14,810 nucleotides of DNA, from NCBI GenBank assembly GCA_030648705.1, contig JAUSHF010000030.1:1-14810 (forward strand). Reading direction: 5' to 3'. The DNA comes from a bacterium (GTDB lineage Bacteria > Patescibacteriota > Minisyncoccia > Phycocordibacterales > PALSA-1337). Positions 1 to 6,597 of the stretch are shown in pieces. The position numbers and the translations under genes were made by a program. The notes beneath the pieces are model-generated. The model ran no database searches. It saw only the letters and a list, made by a program, of their open reading frames with translations, and had not been told where the DNA came from. How positions within the stretch are numbered: the first letter of the stretch is position 1; every line of letters starts with the position of its first letter.

Positions 1-41
1 TATATCAATAAAACTTTGCAAGTCCTAGTATTCTGCCTTTT

Positions 42-124
42 GTGGATAACGCTAATATGATAATATTTAATCAGGTAGTGGTAAAACAACTGCAGTAGTC
101 ACTGCAAGAATTCGCCATATATAA
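42..124 (+). pseudogene. Fragment of a UvrD/Rep-like superfamily 1 helicase (Walker A region)
   Basis: Reading from 71 gives SGSGKTTAVVTARIRHI followed by a TAA at 122-124. A GSGKTT P-loop followed by a V-T-x-R-I-x-x-I stretch is the usual Walker A region of UvrD/PcrA/Rep helicases. Just upstream, a different frame (42-68) reads VDNANMIIF, which is plausible as the hydrophobic strand leading into the P-loop, so a frameshift near 69-70 would join the two. No start codon and no downstream helicase motifs follow. The piece therefore looks like a broken remnant beside the insertion element. It is short, and a chance match cannot be excluded. Confidence 0.4.
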
Positions 125-250
125 GATACTGTAACCATGTATCAATAGGTGTTTAAAGCAATGCTTTAACACAGAGTGTTTGTTGGATTTCCAGTGTCTA
201 GATGTATCACAAGCATCTCTCTTCTTCGTTTAAAGAAGGGATGAATAATT
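125..250 (-). ncRNA. Candidate bridge RNA of the IS110-family element
   Basis: Between the transposase stop codon and the putative element end lies a stretch with several successive stem-loops. Arms 125-129/139-143 form 5 bp. Arms 153-159/163-169 form 7 bp with a 3-base loop, extendable by 149-151/170-172 across a one-base bulge. Arms 200-204/214-218 form 5 bp. Arms 219-226/233-240 form 8 bp with one G-T. Known IS1111-type elements carry their bridge RNA in the non-coding end downstream of the transposase, which is this side. The strand is inferred from the transposase. Target-binding and donor-binding loops cannot be identified without the element ends, and IS110-type placement on the other side (1284-1390) remains possible. 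Confidence 0.35.
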
Positions 251-254
251 TTAG

Positions 255-1283
255 CTAGATCGCTAGATACCGTGCTTCGAACATGCGTTCATTTTTAAGC
301 ACGGACCAAATGATGGCGAGTAATTTTCTCGCAGTGGCTACTGTAGCTGTTTGATAATTCTTTGCTTTCTTAATTCTTAGAAAGTAATCTTTGAGATCGG
401 AACTTGTTCTTGTCCTTGCCATACCGACTACGGCTTCTATGACTGCAAAACGAAGCCATGAAGAACCAATCTTTGTAATCCTACCATTCCATTTACTTTC
501 TCCAGAATTGTGCACCCATGGTACTATTCCAGCATAAGATTGAAGTTGTTTGGGATCTTTAAATCTTTTAATTTCTCCAATTTCAGCCATAATAGTAGCA
601 GAAAGGATGTTGCCAATACCGGGAATAGATTTAAGAATTTTCATTTCTTTAGTTTCCATTACCTTTGCCTGAATAGTCTTCTCCATTTCCTTAATCTCTA
701 AACTTAAATGATTGATTACTGATATATATTTCTGTATAGATAATCGAAAATGTTCTTCGATTTCTAGAGATTTAAGCCATGCAAAGCCTCTCTTAGTGAA
801 AAGACTGGTAATTGGAGAGGTTAAACCATTCTTAAAGAGAACAGCGTGTACTCTATTCTTAGTTTCTGTACGTAATTTAACTAAAGCACTCCTACTTCTT
901 ACTATCTCTTTCCAACATCTTACTTCTTTGGGTGAATGATATGCTTCTGGTAAATGATTTGTTCTTAAATGATCAGCAATAATTCGAGAATCTAGTTTAT
1001 CTGTCTTCGAAAAAGATGTAGCTATAGCTTTAAGCTTTCTTGGATGTGCTAGATGTACATCTACTCCTAGTTCTTCTAGGAGATCAGCAAAAACATACCA
1101 TTGACTGACTGGTTCTAATGCAAGAGATATATTTAATCCATTTCCAAATGATTTAATGAACTTTGTTACTTCTGTGACTGTTGTAGGTATTCTTTGTTCT
1201 CTTAGAATACTTCCTTCTTTATCCATGACACAGAAGCTTGATGTAGATTTGTGCAAATCCATACCTATGTATATTTTTTCCAT
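255..1283 (-). CDS. IS110-family DEDD transposase (bridge-RNA-guided recombinase type)
   Basis: The 342-residue protein has the two-part IS110 layout. An N-terminal RuvC-like DEDD domain (about 1-150) shows IGMDLHK with D9, LEP with E57, and KTDKLDSR with D95 and D98. The C-terminal transposase_20 domain (about 213-300) shows SIPGIG, AEIGEIKRF, YAGIVP, then SG with S260 as the likely nucleophilic serine, and a K-x-G-x-x-x-L-R-x-A stretch. Length and motif spacing match intact family members and no frameshift is visible, so the enzyme is probably functional. An upstream in-frame ATG at 1337 would add 18 residues. I prefer 1283 because MEKIYIGMDLHK is the usual start of the family. Members excise a circular intermediate and integrate at sites chosen by their bridge RNA. 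Confidence 0.93.
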   Translation of the reverse strand: MEKIYIGMDLHKSTSSFCVMDKEGSILREQRIPTTVTEVTKFIKSFGNGLNISLALEPVSQWYVFADLLEELGVDVHLAHPRKLKAIATSFSKTDKLDSRIIADHLRTNHLPEAYHSPKEVRCWKEIVRSRSALVKLRTETKNRVHAVLFKNGLTSPITSLFTKRGFAWLKSLEIEEHFRLSIQKYISVINHLSLEIKEMEKTIQAKVMETKEMKILKSIPGIGNILSATIMAEIGEIKRFKDPKQLQSYAGIVPWVHNSGESKWNGRITKIGSSWLRFAVIEAVVGMARTRTSSDLKDYFLRIKKAKNYQTATVATARKLLAIIWSVLKNERMFEARYLAI

Positions 1284-1462
1284 GTCCTTAAAATTAATTA
1301 ATAATATGTTTGCGGTCATTAGCTGACCATCGACCATGCAAACCTACAATCTATTTTACCTGAGGACCTGTAGTTTTTATACCACTATCACAAAGAAGAC
1401 TAGATAATGGCTCGATTGGAAGGAAGTTGTACGAACAACTAAATGGGAAGAGATATTTTTTT
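1284..1462. other. Non-coding stretch between transposase start and leuS promoter, with stem-loops
   Basis: This stretch holds the 5' leader of the minus-strand transposase and the flank before leuS. A compound hairpin is visible: outer arms 1308-1313 (GTTTGC) and 1338-1343 (GCAAAC) enclose inner arms 1314-1318 (GGTCA) and 1324-1328 (TGACC). A second hairpin has arms 1425-1430 (AGTTGT) and 1435-1440 (ACAACT) with an ACGA loop. It is followed after about 15 bases by a T-run at 1456-1464, too far away for a standard terminator. The first hairpin probably belongs to the mobile element and the second may lie outside it. No convincing gene is present. Confidence 0.5.
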
Positions 1463-1489
1463 TTGAATTAAACCACGAAAAGTGATAAT
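1463..1489 (+). promoter_or_regulatory. Candidate leuS promoter giving a nearly leaderless transcript
   Basis: A -35-like TTGAAT at 1463-1468 and a -10-like GATAAT at 1484-1489 are separated by 15 bases, which is short. Transcription from this -10 would start near 1496, right before the ATG at 1499. This supports 1499 over 1490 as the leuS start. The call rests on motif resemblance alone. Confidence 0.4.
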
Positions 1490-1498
1490 ATGGGGGTT

Positions 1499-4400
1499 AT
1501 GAAAAAAGATATAAAAGCGCAAAAGATAAACGAGTATGATCATTTAAAGATCGAGAAGAAATGGCAAAAGAAATGGTCAGCGCTCAAACTCTACAAAACA
1601 AAAGAAGAAAAAAATAAAAACAAAAAAACAGACGACTTTACCAGCGAATCTGAAGCAAAAAAATTCTATATATTAGACATGTTTCCATATCCTTCAGGCG
1701 AAGGTCTACATGTAGGACATCCTAAAGGATATATAGCTACTGATATCTATTCTCGCTTTAAACGTATGCAGGGATACAACGTGCTTCATCCTATGGGCTT
1801 TGACGCTTTCGGCTTACCAGCGGAGAATTACGCTATAAAGATGAAGATGAATCCGGCCGATATGACCGCGAAGAATGTTAAGAGATATAAAGAACAGTTA
1901 GAAATTCTAGGTTTTGATTATGACTGGTCACGTGAAGTAAATACTACGGATCCTAAATATTATAAATGGACTCAGTGGATTTTCCTACAACTTTTTAAAA
2001 AAGGTCTCGCATACGAATCTTATGAACCGATTAACTGGTGTCCTTCTTGTAAGACTGGTTTGGCAAATGAAGACGTAGAAGATGGAAAATGTGAACGTTG
2101 TGGAACTGTCGTGGAGAAAAAGCCTATGCGTCAATGGGTGCTAAAAATTACTGATTACGCAGAAAAGTTATTAGCAGGTATAGATGAAAAAGATGCGAAC
2201 GGCAAGCCTCTTCTAGATTGGCCAGATTCTATTAAAGAGCTTCAGAGAAACTGGATAGGAAAAAGTGAAGGAGCCGAAATAGATTTTAAAGTAAAAATTG
2301 CAGATAAAATTTCAGACAAGATTCCAAATGGAAAAAATATAAAAGTTTTTACTACTAGACCAGATACAATATTTGGAGTTACTTATGTGGTATTAGCTCC
2401 AGAAAGTCCTTTAGTTTCAGAATTTATAAATTCAGCATTAAATAAATCAGAAATAGAAAAATATATAAGTGAAGCTAAGAAAAAAACAGAGATAGACAGA
2501 ACAGATGCAAAGAAAGAAAAAACCGGAGTAGAAATTAAAGGTATTAAAGCAATTAATCCAGCGAATAATGAAGAGATTCCGGTCTATGTGGCAGATTATG
2601 TATTAGCTGAATACGGAACTGGTGCTGTAATGGCTGTTCCTGCTCACGACGAGCGTGATTGGCAGTTTGCAAAGAAATATAATTTACCGGTCAAAGATGT
2701 CATTGCTCCATATTTTTTTGATAATACAGAAAATAGTAGACCAAGAGAAGGTCTTGAAACAGTAAATAGACGTGTTGCGGTGGGAATCTTAAAACACTGG
2801 TCTGAAGATAAATATATTATGCTTGATTGGAAGAATGGCTGGACAGGATTTATTACAGGTGGTGTTGAAGAAAATGAAAGTATCGATGAGGGTATAAAAA
2901 GAGAAATAATCGAAGAGACAGGATATAAAAATGTAAAAATTATTAAGAGAATAGGTGGTGTAACAATTAATCATTTCTACGCCCCTCATAAAGAGAAAAA
3001 TCAGTTTATCGAAACACATTGTGTATATTTAGAATTAGTAAACGACGACCGTCTTCCTGTATCTGAAGAAGAAATTAAAAAACATAGTGTGCTTTGGAAA
3101 AATAAAGAAGAAGTATTACCTTTTTTAAAGAAAGGAAGTCCTATGGGAGATAGTAGATATTCTGAATTTTTCTGGGAACATTTAAATACTGATAATTATT
3201 CTTATGTCGGTAGTGGTAATTTAATAAATTCTGGAAATTTCAATGGCAGAAATTCAAATGAAGTAATGAAAGAAATAACAAAGTCCATCGGCGGTGAATG
3301 GGTGAACAAATACAAACTCCGCGAATGGGTTTTCTCCCGCCAAAGATATTGGGGTGAGCCAATTCCTCTTATACATTGTGAAAAATGTGGAGTGACAGCT
3401 GTGCCTGATAAAGATTTACCAGTTAAACTTCCAAAAGTTAAATTCTATGAACCCACAGGGACGGGCGAGTCGCCTTTAGCGGGAATTGCTAAATGGGTAA
3501 ATGTAAAATGTCCCGAGTGTAAAGGTAAAGCAAAGAGAGAGACGAACACTATGCCTCAATGGGCAGGTTCGAGCTGGTACTATCTTCGCTATATGGATCC
3601 TAAAAATTCTAAAGTATTTGTCGACCCTAAGATAGAGAAGTTCTGGTCTCCAGTAGATTTATATGTTGGTGGAGCAGAGCATGCTACTCGTCACTTAATA
3701 TATGCTCGTTTCTGGCATCGCTTCCTTTATGACAATGGATTTGTAAGTACTCCTGAGCCATTCCGTAAACTTCAGCACGTAGGTCTCATAATGGCCGAGG
3801 ATGGCAGGAAAATGTCTAAACGCTGGAGTAATGTAGTGAATCCAGACGACATAGTAAAGACCTATGGCGCCGATACTATGCGTCTATACGAGATGTTTAT
3901 GGGTCCATTTGATCAGTCTATAGCATGGAATACTAGTAGTATGGTAGGTACGAGAAGATTTTTAGAGAGAGTTTGGCGCGCTAGTGAAAAAGTAGAAAAG
4001 GTAAATAGTAAAAAAAATAATATCAAAAATGAATTCGATAAGAAAAATTTTGAAAAAGAAAAAGATTTGCCACCTTATATACATAAAGCTATTAAGAAAG
4101 TCGGAGAAGATATTTCTGATATGAAATACAACACAGCCGTTAGCACTCTCATGATCGCTCTTAATGAAATAGAAAAATCGTTAGAAAAAAGTGGTCAGAT
4201 TTCTTCTCTTGAATTTTCTGTATTTTTAAAACTCTTAGCACCTTTTGCTCCGCATATGTCAGAAGAGCTTTGGATGAATTTGGGGAATAAAAATTCTATA
4301 CATTTAGAGTCTTGGCCTGTTTGTGACGAATCTAAATTAATAGAGAAGAATGTAAAAATAATAGTGCAAATAAATGGTAAAGTACGCTGGTCTTTGGAAG

Positions 4401-4537
4401 TAGATAGCGCACTTTCTAAAGAAAAAATCGAAACATTAATAATGGAAAATGAAATCGTAAAAAAGTGGATTTCTGGTAAGAAAATTATTAAACAAATTTT
4501 TATACCTGGCAAATTACTAAGTATCGTTACAGACTAA
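1499..4537 (+). CDS. leuS: Leucyl-tRNA synthetase with a Nudix domain inserted in the editing domain
   Basis: This class I synthetase charges tRNA-Leu with leucine in the cytoplasm. Residues are counted from the ATG at 1499 (1012 aa; an ATG at 1490 would add three). It shows the HIGH-type motif HVGH (71-74), a zinc knuckle C181/C184/C198/C201, and CP1 editing motifs TTRPDT (285-290) and GTGAVMAVPAHDERD ending at D387, equivalent to the editing aspartate D345 of E. coli. A second knuckle follows (C627/C630/C671/C674), then KMSKR (771-775), and an anticodon-binding and C-terminal domain. Between VIAP (about 402-405) and the CP1 segment GSGNLINSGNF (571-581) lies an extra domain of about 130 residues with a complete Nudix box (G454, E460, R468-E469, E472-E473, G475). 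The domain makes the protein about 150 residues longer than typical bacterial LeuRS. A lysine-rich insert also occurs near residues 34-53. Confidence 0.97.
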   Translation: MKKDIKAQKINEYDHLKIEKKWQKKWSALKLYKTKEEKNKNKKTDDFTSESEAKKFYILDMFPYPSGEGLHVGHPKGYIATDIYSRFKRMQGYNVLHPMGFDAFGLPAENYAIKMKMNPADMTAKNVKRYKEQLEILGFDYDWSREVNTTDPKYYKWTQWIFLQLFKKGLAYESYEPINWCPSCKTGLANEDVEDGKCERCGTVVEKKPMRQWVLKITDYAEKLLAGIDEKDANGKPLLDWPDSIKELQRNWIGKSEGAEIDFKVKIADKISDKIPNGKNIKVFTTRPDTIFGVTYVVLAPESPLVSEFINSALNKSEIEKYISEAKKKTEIDRTDAKKEKTGVEIKGIKAINPANNEEIPVYVADYVLAEYGTGAVMAVPAHDERDWQFAKKYNLPVKDVIAPYFFDNTENSRPREGLETVNRRVAVGILKHWSEDKYIMLDWKNGWTGFITGGVEENESIDEGIKREIIEETGYKNVKIIKRIGGVTINHFYAPHKEKNQFIETHCVYLELVNDDRLPVSEEEIKKHSVLWKNKEEVLPFLKKGSPMGDSRYSEFFWEHLNTDNYSYVGSGNLINSGNFNGRNSNEVMKEITKSIGGEWVNKYKLREWVFSRQRYWGEPIPLIHCEKCGVTAVPDKDLPVKLPKVKFYEPTGTGESPLAGIAKWVNVKCPECKGKAKRETNTMPQWAGSSWYYLRYMDPKNSKVFVDPKIEKFWSPVDLYVGGAEHATRHLIYARFWHRFLYDNGFVSTPEPFRKLQHVGLIMAEDGRKMSKRWSNVVNPDDIVKTYGADTMRLYEMFMGPFDQSIAWNTSSMVGTRRFLERVWRASEKVEKVNSKKNNIKNEFDKKNFEKEKDLPPYIHKAIKKVGEDISDMKYNTAVSTLMIALNEIEKSLEKSGQISSLEFSVFLKLLAPFAPHMSEELWMNLGNKNSIHLESWPVCDESKLIEKNVKIIVQINGKVRWSLEVDSALSKEKIETLIMENEIVKKWISGKKIIKQIFIPGKLLSIVTD

Positions 4538-4559
4538 TTTTTACTAAAAGTAGTAAAAA
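4538..4559 (+). terminator. AT-rich hairpin directly after leuS, possible weak terminator
   Basis: Perfect 9-bp arms (4538-4546, TTTTTACTA; 4551-4559, TAGTAAAAA) enclose an AAAG loop and begin immediately after the leuS stop codon. The stem is almost all A-T and no T-run follows it, so it is not a classical intrinsic terminator. It could mark the transcript 3' end or slow readthrough into the next gene, which has its own promoter. Confidence 0.35.
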
Positions 4560-4581
4560 ATCTGTGAAAGTGTATAGGCAT

Positions 4582-4610
4582 TTGACGTATTATCAAAGAA
4601 GTGATAGATT
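4582..4610 (+). promoter_or_regulatory. Sigma70-like promoter of the sigma4/HARE gene
   Basis: TTGACG (4582-4587) and TAGATT (4605-4610) are separated by exactly 17 bases. The predicted start near 4617 leaves a leader of about 19 bases before the ATG at 4636. An AGGAG at 4611-4615 is too far upstream of that ATG to act as its ribosome-binding site, and an in-frame stop lies between them. Confidence 0.6.
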
Positions 4611-4635
4611 AGGAGTATAAAAATAAAATTTATTC

Positions 4636-5673
4636 ATGGCAACATATAAATTCAAACCAAAACAGGCTACTAAACACCTATTGTCAGCTCTTCCAGAGAG
4701 AGCTAAAGACGTCATCATATGCAGATATGGTTTAGGAAAGAAAACTGAAAGAATGACTCTAGAAGCCATTGGTCAGATGTATGGTATCACTCGTGAACGT
4801 GTCAGACAGATAGAGAACTACGCTCTAGGCTTAATCAGAAAGTCAGATGCGTACAAAGAAGAAAAGGTTACCTTTGATGAAATCACAGAGATACTCCACT
4901 CTCTAGGTGGTATAGTCGTAGAAGATGACTTAATGGCTCATTTTTCTAAAGATATCGGTATTCAGAATCATATAAACTTTTTACTAGTTCTTGGTGATTC
5001 ATTCAATAAGAGAAAAGAAGACGAGTACTTTAAGCATCGTTGGCATGTTAGTGAAGAACTTTCAGGAAAGGTAGAAGAATCTCTAAAAAAGCTATTTAAT
5101 AATCTTAAAGATAACGATCTTATCACCGAAGGTGAAATGATTAATAAATTTTTAGAACATCTTCAGGATGTTTCAGAGAAGTATAAAAATGAAGAAATCC
5201 TAAGAAGATGGTTATCTATTTCTAAAGGGATTGGAAAGAACGCTATAGGTGAATGGGGAATGGCAAGTTCTTCAAATATTAAGACTAAAGGTATGAGAGA
5301 TTACGCTTTCTTAGTTATTAGAAAGCATGGATCACCAATACACTTTAGAGAAGTAGCAAAACAGATTGAGAAGATTTTTAAGAAGAAGGCACACGTAGCT
5401 ACCACTCATAATGAATTAATTAAAGATGACAGATTTGTATTAGTAGGTCGTGGACTTTATGCATTATCTGAATGGGGATATATGGCCGGAGTTGTTAGAG
5501 ATGTTATAAAAAGTATTCTTGAGAAGAATGGTCCACTAACTAAAGAAGAGATCATAACTAAAGTATTAAAGGAAAGATACGTTAAAGATAATACCATTAT
5601 GGTAAATCTACAGAATCAAAAGTACTTTAAGAAGAATCTAGAAGGAAAGTATTACGTTGTAGAGCTTAAATAA
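4636..5673 (+). CDS. Sigma-70 region 4-like DNA-binding protein with HARE-type winged helix
   Basis: The N-terminus (about 20-68) closely resembles sigma70 region 4: ERAKDVIICRYGL, then TLEAIGQMYGITRERVRQIE (41-60), the helix-turn-helix that contacts the -35 element in RpoD-type factors. No region 2 or 3 is present, so it cannot act alone as a full sigma factor. Residues 218-282 (YAFLVIRKHGSPIHFREVAKQI to LYALSEWGY) match the HARE-HTH fold known from RNA polymerase delta subunit RpoE. The last 60 residues (LEKNGPLTKEEII to GKYYVVELK) look like another winged helix. Residues 80-135 may form a further winged-helix-like region. Proteins of this layout are, as I recall, common in Patescibacteria. 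The role is inferred to be transcriptional, perhaps -35 recognition or polymerase association. It has its own promoter. Confidence 0.85.
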   Translation: MATYKFKPKQATKHLLSALPERAKDVIICRYGLGKKTERMTLEAIGQMYGITRERVRQIENYALGLIRKSDAYKEEKVTFDEITEILHSLGGIVVEDDLMAHFSKDIGIQNHINFLLVLGDSFNKRKEDEYFKHRWHVSEELSGKVEESLKKLFNNLKDNDLITEGEMINKFLEHLQDVSEKYKNEEILRRWLSISKGIGKNAIGEWGMASSSNIKTKGMRDYAFLVIRKHGSPIHFREVAKQIEKIFKKKAHVATTHNELIKDDRFVLVGRGLYALSEWGYMAGVVRDVIKSILEKNGPLTKEEIITKVLKERYVKDNTIMVNLQNQKYFKKNLEGKYYVVELK

Positions 5674-5674
5674 C

Positions 5675-5708
5675 CGAATTAAATTTGGTATTACACGAAT
5701 TAAATTTG
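5675..5708 (+). repeat. Pair of 13-bp direct repeats 21 bp apart, upstream of rpsP
   Basis: CGAATTAAATTTG occurs at 5675-5687 and again at 5696-5708, a start-to-start distance of 21 bp, or about two helical turns. The second copy overlaps the candidate -35 of rpsP. This is the arrangement expected when a dimeric regulator binds two sites on one DNA face. The binding protein is unknown. Confidence 0.6.
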
Positions 5709-5733
5709 CTTTTTAAATTATATCTGATAGTAT
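5706..5733 (+). promoter_or_regulatory. Candidate rpsP promoter
   Basis: TTGCTT (5706-5711) and TAGTAT (5728-5733) are separated by 16 bases. The expected start near 5740 falls on the rpsP ATG, implying a leaderless or nearly leaderless message. Both hexamers are imperfect, so the call is tentative. Confidence 0.35.
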
Positions 5734-5740
5734 ATCGACT

Positions 5741-6118
5741 ATGTTAATGATTAGATTACAAAGAGTAGGACGCGTACACGAACCAGTTTTTCGTGTCGTT
5801 ATTACTGATTCTAAGAATGGACCTAAAAGCGGTAAATTTCTAGAAATCGTGGGATCATATGATACCCGCAAGGATAATGATATAAAGCAGTTAGACGTAG
5901 ACAGAATTAAATATTGGATGAGTAAGGGAGCAAAGCTTTCAGATACATTACATAATTATCTAGTTCATAAGAAAGTTCTAAGTGAGAAGAAAGTAAACAA
6001 ACTTCCACTAAAGAAGCCTATTAAGAAGGAGGCGTCAGCGGAGGTAAAAGCTGAAGCTAAGGTAACACCAGCAGAAGTTAAAGCGCCAGAAGTTACAGAA
6101 GCTCCATCGGTGGCATAA
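5741..6118 (+). CDS. rpsP: 30S ribosomal protein S16 with C-terminal extension
   Basis: Residues 1-80 follow the S16 family throughout: MLMIRLQRVGRVHEPVFRVV, then DSKNGPKSGKFLEIVGSYD, then LDVDRIKYWMSKGAKLSDTLHNYL. S16 binds 16S rRNA and is needed for small-subunit assembly. After about residue 82 comes a lysine- and then Ala/Glu/Pro/Val-rich tail of about 40 residues (ending APEVTEAPSVA), which makes the protein longer than the roughly 80-90 residues typical of bacterial S16. Such tails are probably unstructured. No Shine-Dalgarno motif precedes the ATG, and a second ATG six bases downstream is a possible alternative start. The gene heads the conserved rpsP-khpA-trmD neighbourhood, with rimM absent here. 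Confidence 0.97.
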   Translation: MLMIRLQRVGRVHEPVFRVVITDSKNGPKSGKFLEIVGSYDTRKDNDIKQLDVDRIKYWMSKGAKLSDTLHNYLVHKKVLSEKKVNKLPLKKPIKKEASAEVKAEAKVTPAEVKAPEVTEAPSVA

Positions 6119-6136
6119 AGTAATCCTCATAAATAT

Positions 6137-6166
6137 TTGACTCGGTATTGTATTACTAATACAATA
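6137..6166 (+). promoter_or_regulatory. khpA promoter with 21-bp palindrome
   Basis: TTGACT (6137-6142) and TACAAT (6160-6165) at 17-bp spacing make a good sigma70-like promoter, with 5 of 6 matches in each hexamer. A perfect inverted repeat with 9-base arms (TATTGTATT at 6146-6154; AATACAATA at 6158-6166) and a 3-base centre fills the spacer and covers the -10, a typical operator position. It shows that khpA can be transcribed separately from rpsP. Confidence 0.65.
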
Positions 6167-6204
6167 GTATAGGGTGTAATTATAAATCAGATAATTTAAA
6201 AGAT

Positions 6205-6519
6205 ATGCAAGAAAAAGACGCACAATTTTTGGATTTCGTTATCAAGTCTCTTGTTGACAGTCCAAACGAAGTTAAGATAGACAGAACAGTAGATGAAATG
6301 GGTGTACTTCTAACCCTAGAGGTTGGAGCAGTAGACATGGGTAAGGTGATAGGTCGTTCAGGTAATACTGCAAAGGCTATCAGAACTCTTCTAAGAGTCG
6401 TAGGTATGAAGAATAACGCACGCGTTAATCTAAAGATCAACGAACCAGCTGGAGCTCCAGCTCGTGAAGAAAAGGCAGTAAAGACAGTGGACGAAGCAAT
6501 GGCAGACCTAAAGATTTAA
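6205..6519 (+). CDS. khpA: KH-domain RNA-binding protein KhpA
   Basis: This 104-residue protein is mostly a single KH domain. Residues 33-78 contain VLLTLEVGAVDMGKVIGRSG, with the RNA-binding GxxG loop GRSG at 50-53, followed by NTAKAIRTLLRVVG and a final strand NARVNLKI. This matches the KhpA/YlqC family, small RNA chaperones that in other bacteria pair with KhpB and affect RNA processing and cell division. Its place after rpsP is the usual neighbourhood in Gram-positives and CPR bacteria. The 25-residue tail after the KH domain (APAREEKAVKTVDEAMADLK) is charged and probably flexible. A 9-3-9 palindrome sits in its promoter, and a strong terminator follows about 35 bases after its stop. Confidence 0.93.
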   Translation: MQEKDAQFLDFVIKSLVDSPNEVKIDRTVDEMGVLLTLEVGAVDMGKVIGRSGNTAKAIRTLLRVVGMKNNARVNLKINEPAGAPAREEKAVKTVDEAMADLKI

Positions 6520-6553
6520 AAATATAGTAAAAAAAGACAGACAAAAAGAAAAG

Positions 6554-6589
6554 ACGTCTCCTCGCTAAAAGTGCAAGGGGACGTTTTTT
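6554..6589 (+). terminator. Rho-independent terminator after khpA
   Basis: Arms 6554-6562 (ACGTCTCCT) and 6576-6584 (AGGGGACGT) pair over 9 bp with one G-T and are followed by a T-run at 6584-6589, interrupted by C and continuing TTTT. An A-rich stretch before the 5' arm means it could also stop transcription from the opposite strand. It isolates rpsP/khpA from the toxin-antitoxin promoter that starts nine bases further on. Confidence 0.85.
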
Positions 6590-6597
6590 CTTTTCGT

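Larger units (their letters stand above)
125..1390 (-). mobile_element. IS110-family insertion element (probable IS1111-like), ends approximate
   Basis: The element consists of one DEDD transposase gene on the minus strand (255-1283) with non-coding flanks on both sides. IS110-family elements usually lack clear terminal inverted repeats and do not make target duplications, so the ends cannot be fixed from one copy. The listed limits are estimates: the left lies after the helicase-like remnant ending at 124, and the right before the leuS promoter. A partial inverted match (76-91 versus 1372-1387, 14 of 16 bases) could mark subterminal repeats of the IS1111 type, but its left copy overlaps the helicase fragment. 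The region 3' of the transposase is rich in hairpins, as expected for an IS1111-type bridge RNA. Confidence 0.7.

Noticed and set aside
41..49. TGTGGATAA, a perfect DnaA box (reverse complement of TTATCCACA)
   Set aside because: A single 9-mer with no cluster of further boxes, no dnaA or dnaN nearby and no AT-rich unwinding region. A chance occurrence is likely.
90..105. Inverted repeat TGCAGT / ACTGCA with 4-base loop
   Set aside because: It lies inside the helicase-like coding remnant, so I did not count it as part of the candidate bridge RNA.
1364..1471. 36-codon open frame before leuS (ending GRKLYEQLNGKRYFFLN) as a possible 3' gene remnant
   Set aside because: No start codon and no recognised family. 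It overlaps the element flank and a hairpin, and is too short to call a pseudogene.
2789..3019. Minus-strand open frame opposite the Nudix insert of leuS
   Set aside because: It is antisense to a region with an exact Nudix box. Its Phe/Ile/Cys-rich translation is what the complement of Lys/Glu-rich coding yields.
6035..6440. Two overlapping minus-strand frames opposite rpsP and khpA
   Set aside because: Both are shadows of well-recognised plus-strand genes and have no family resemblance.
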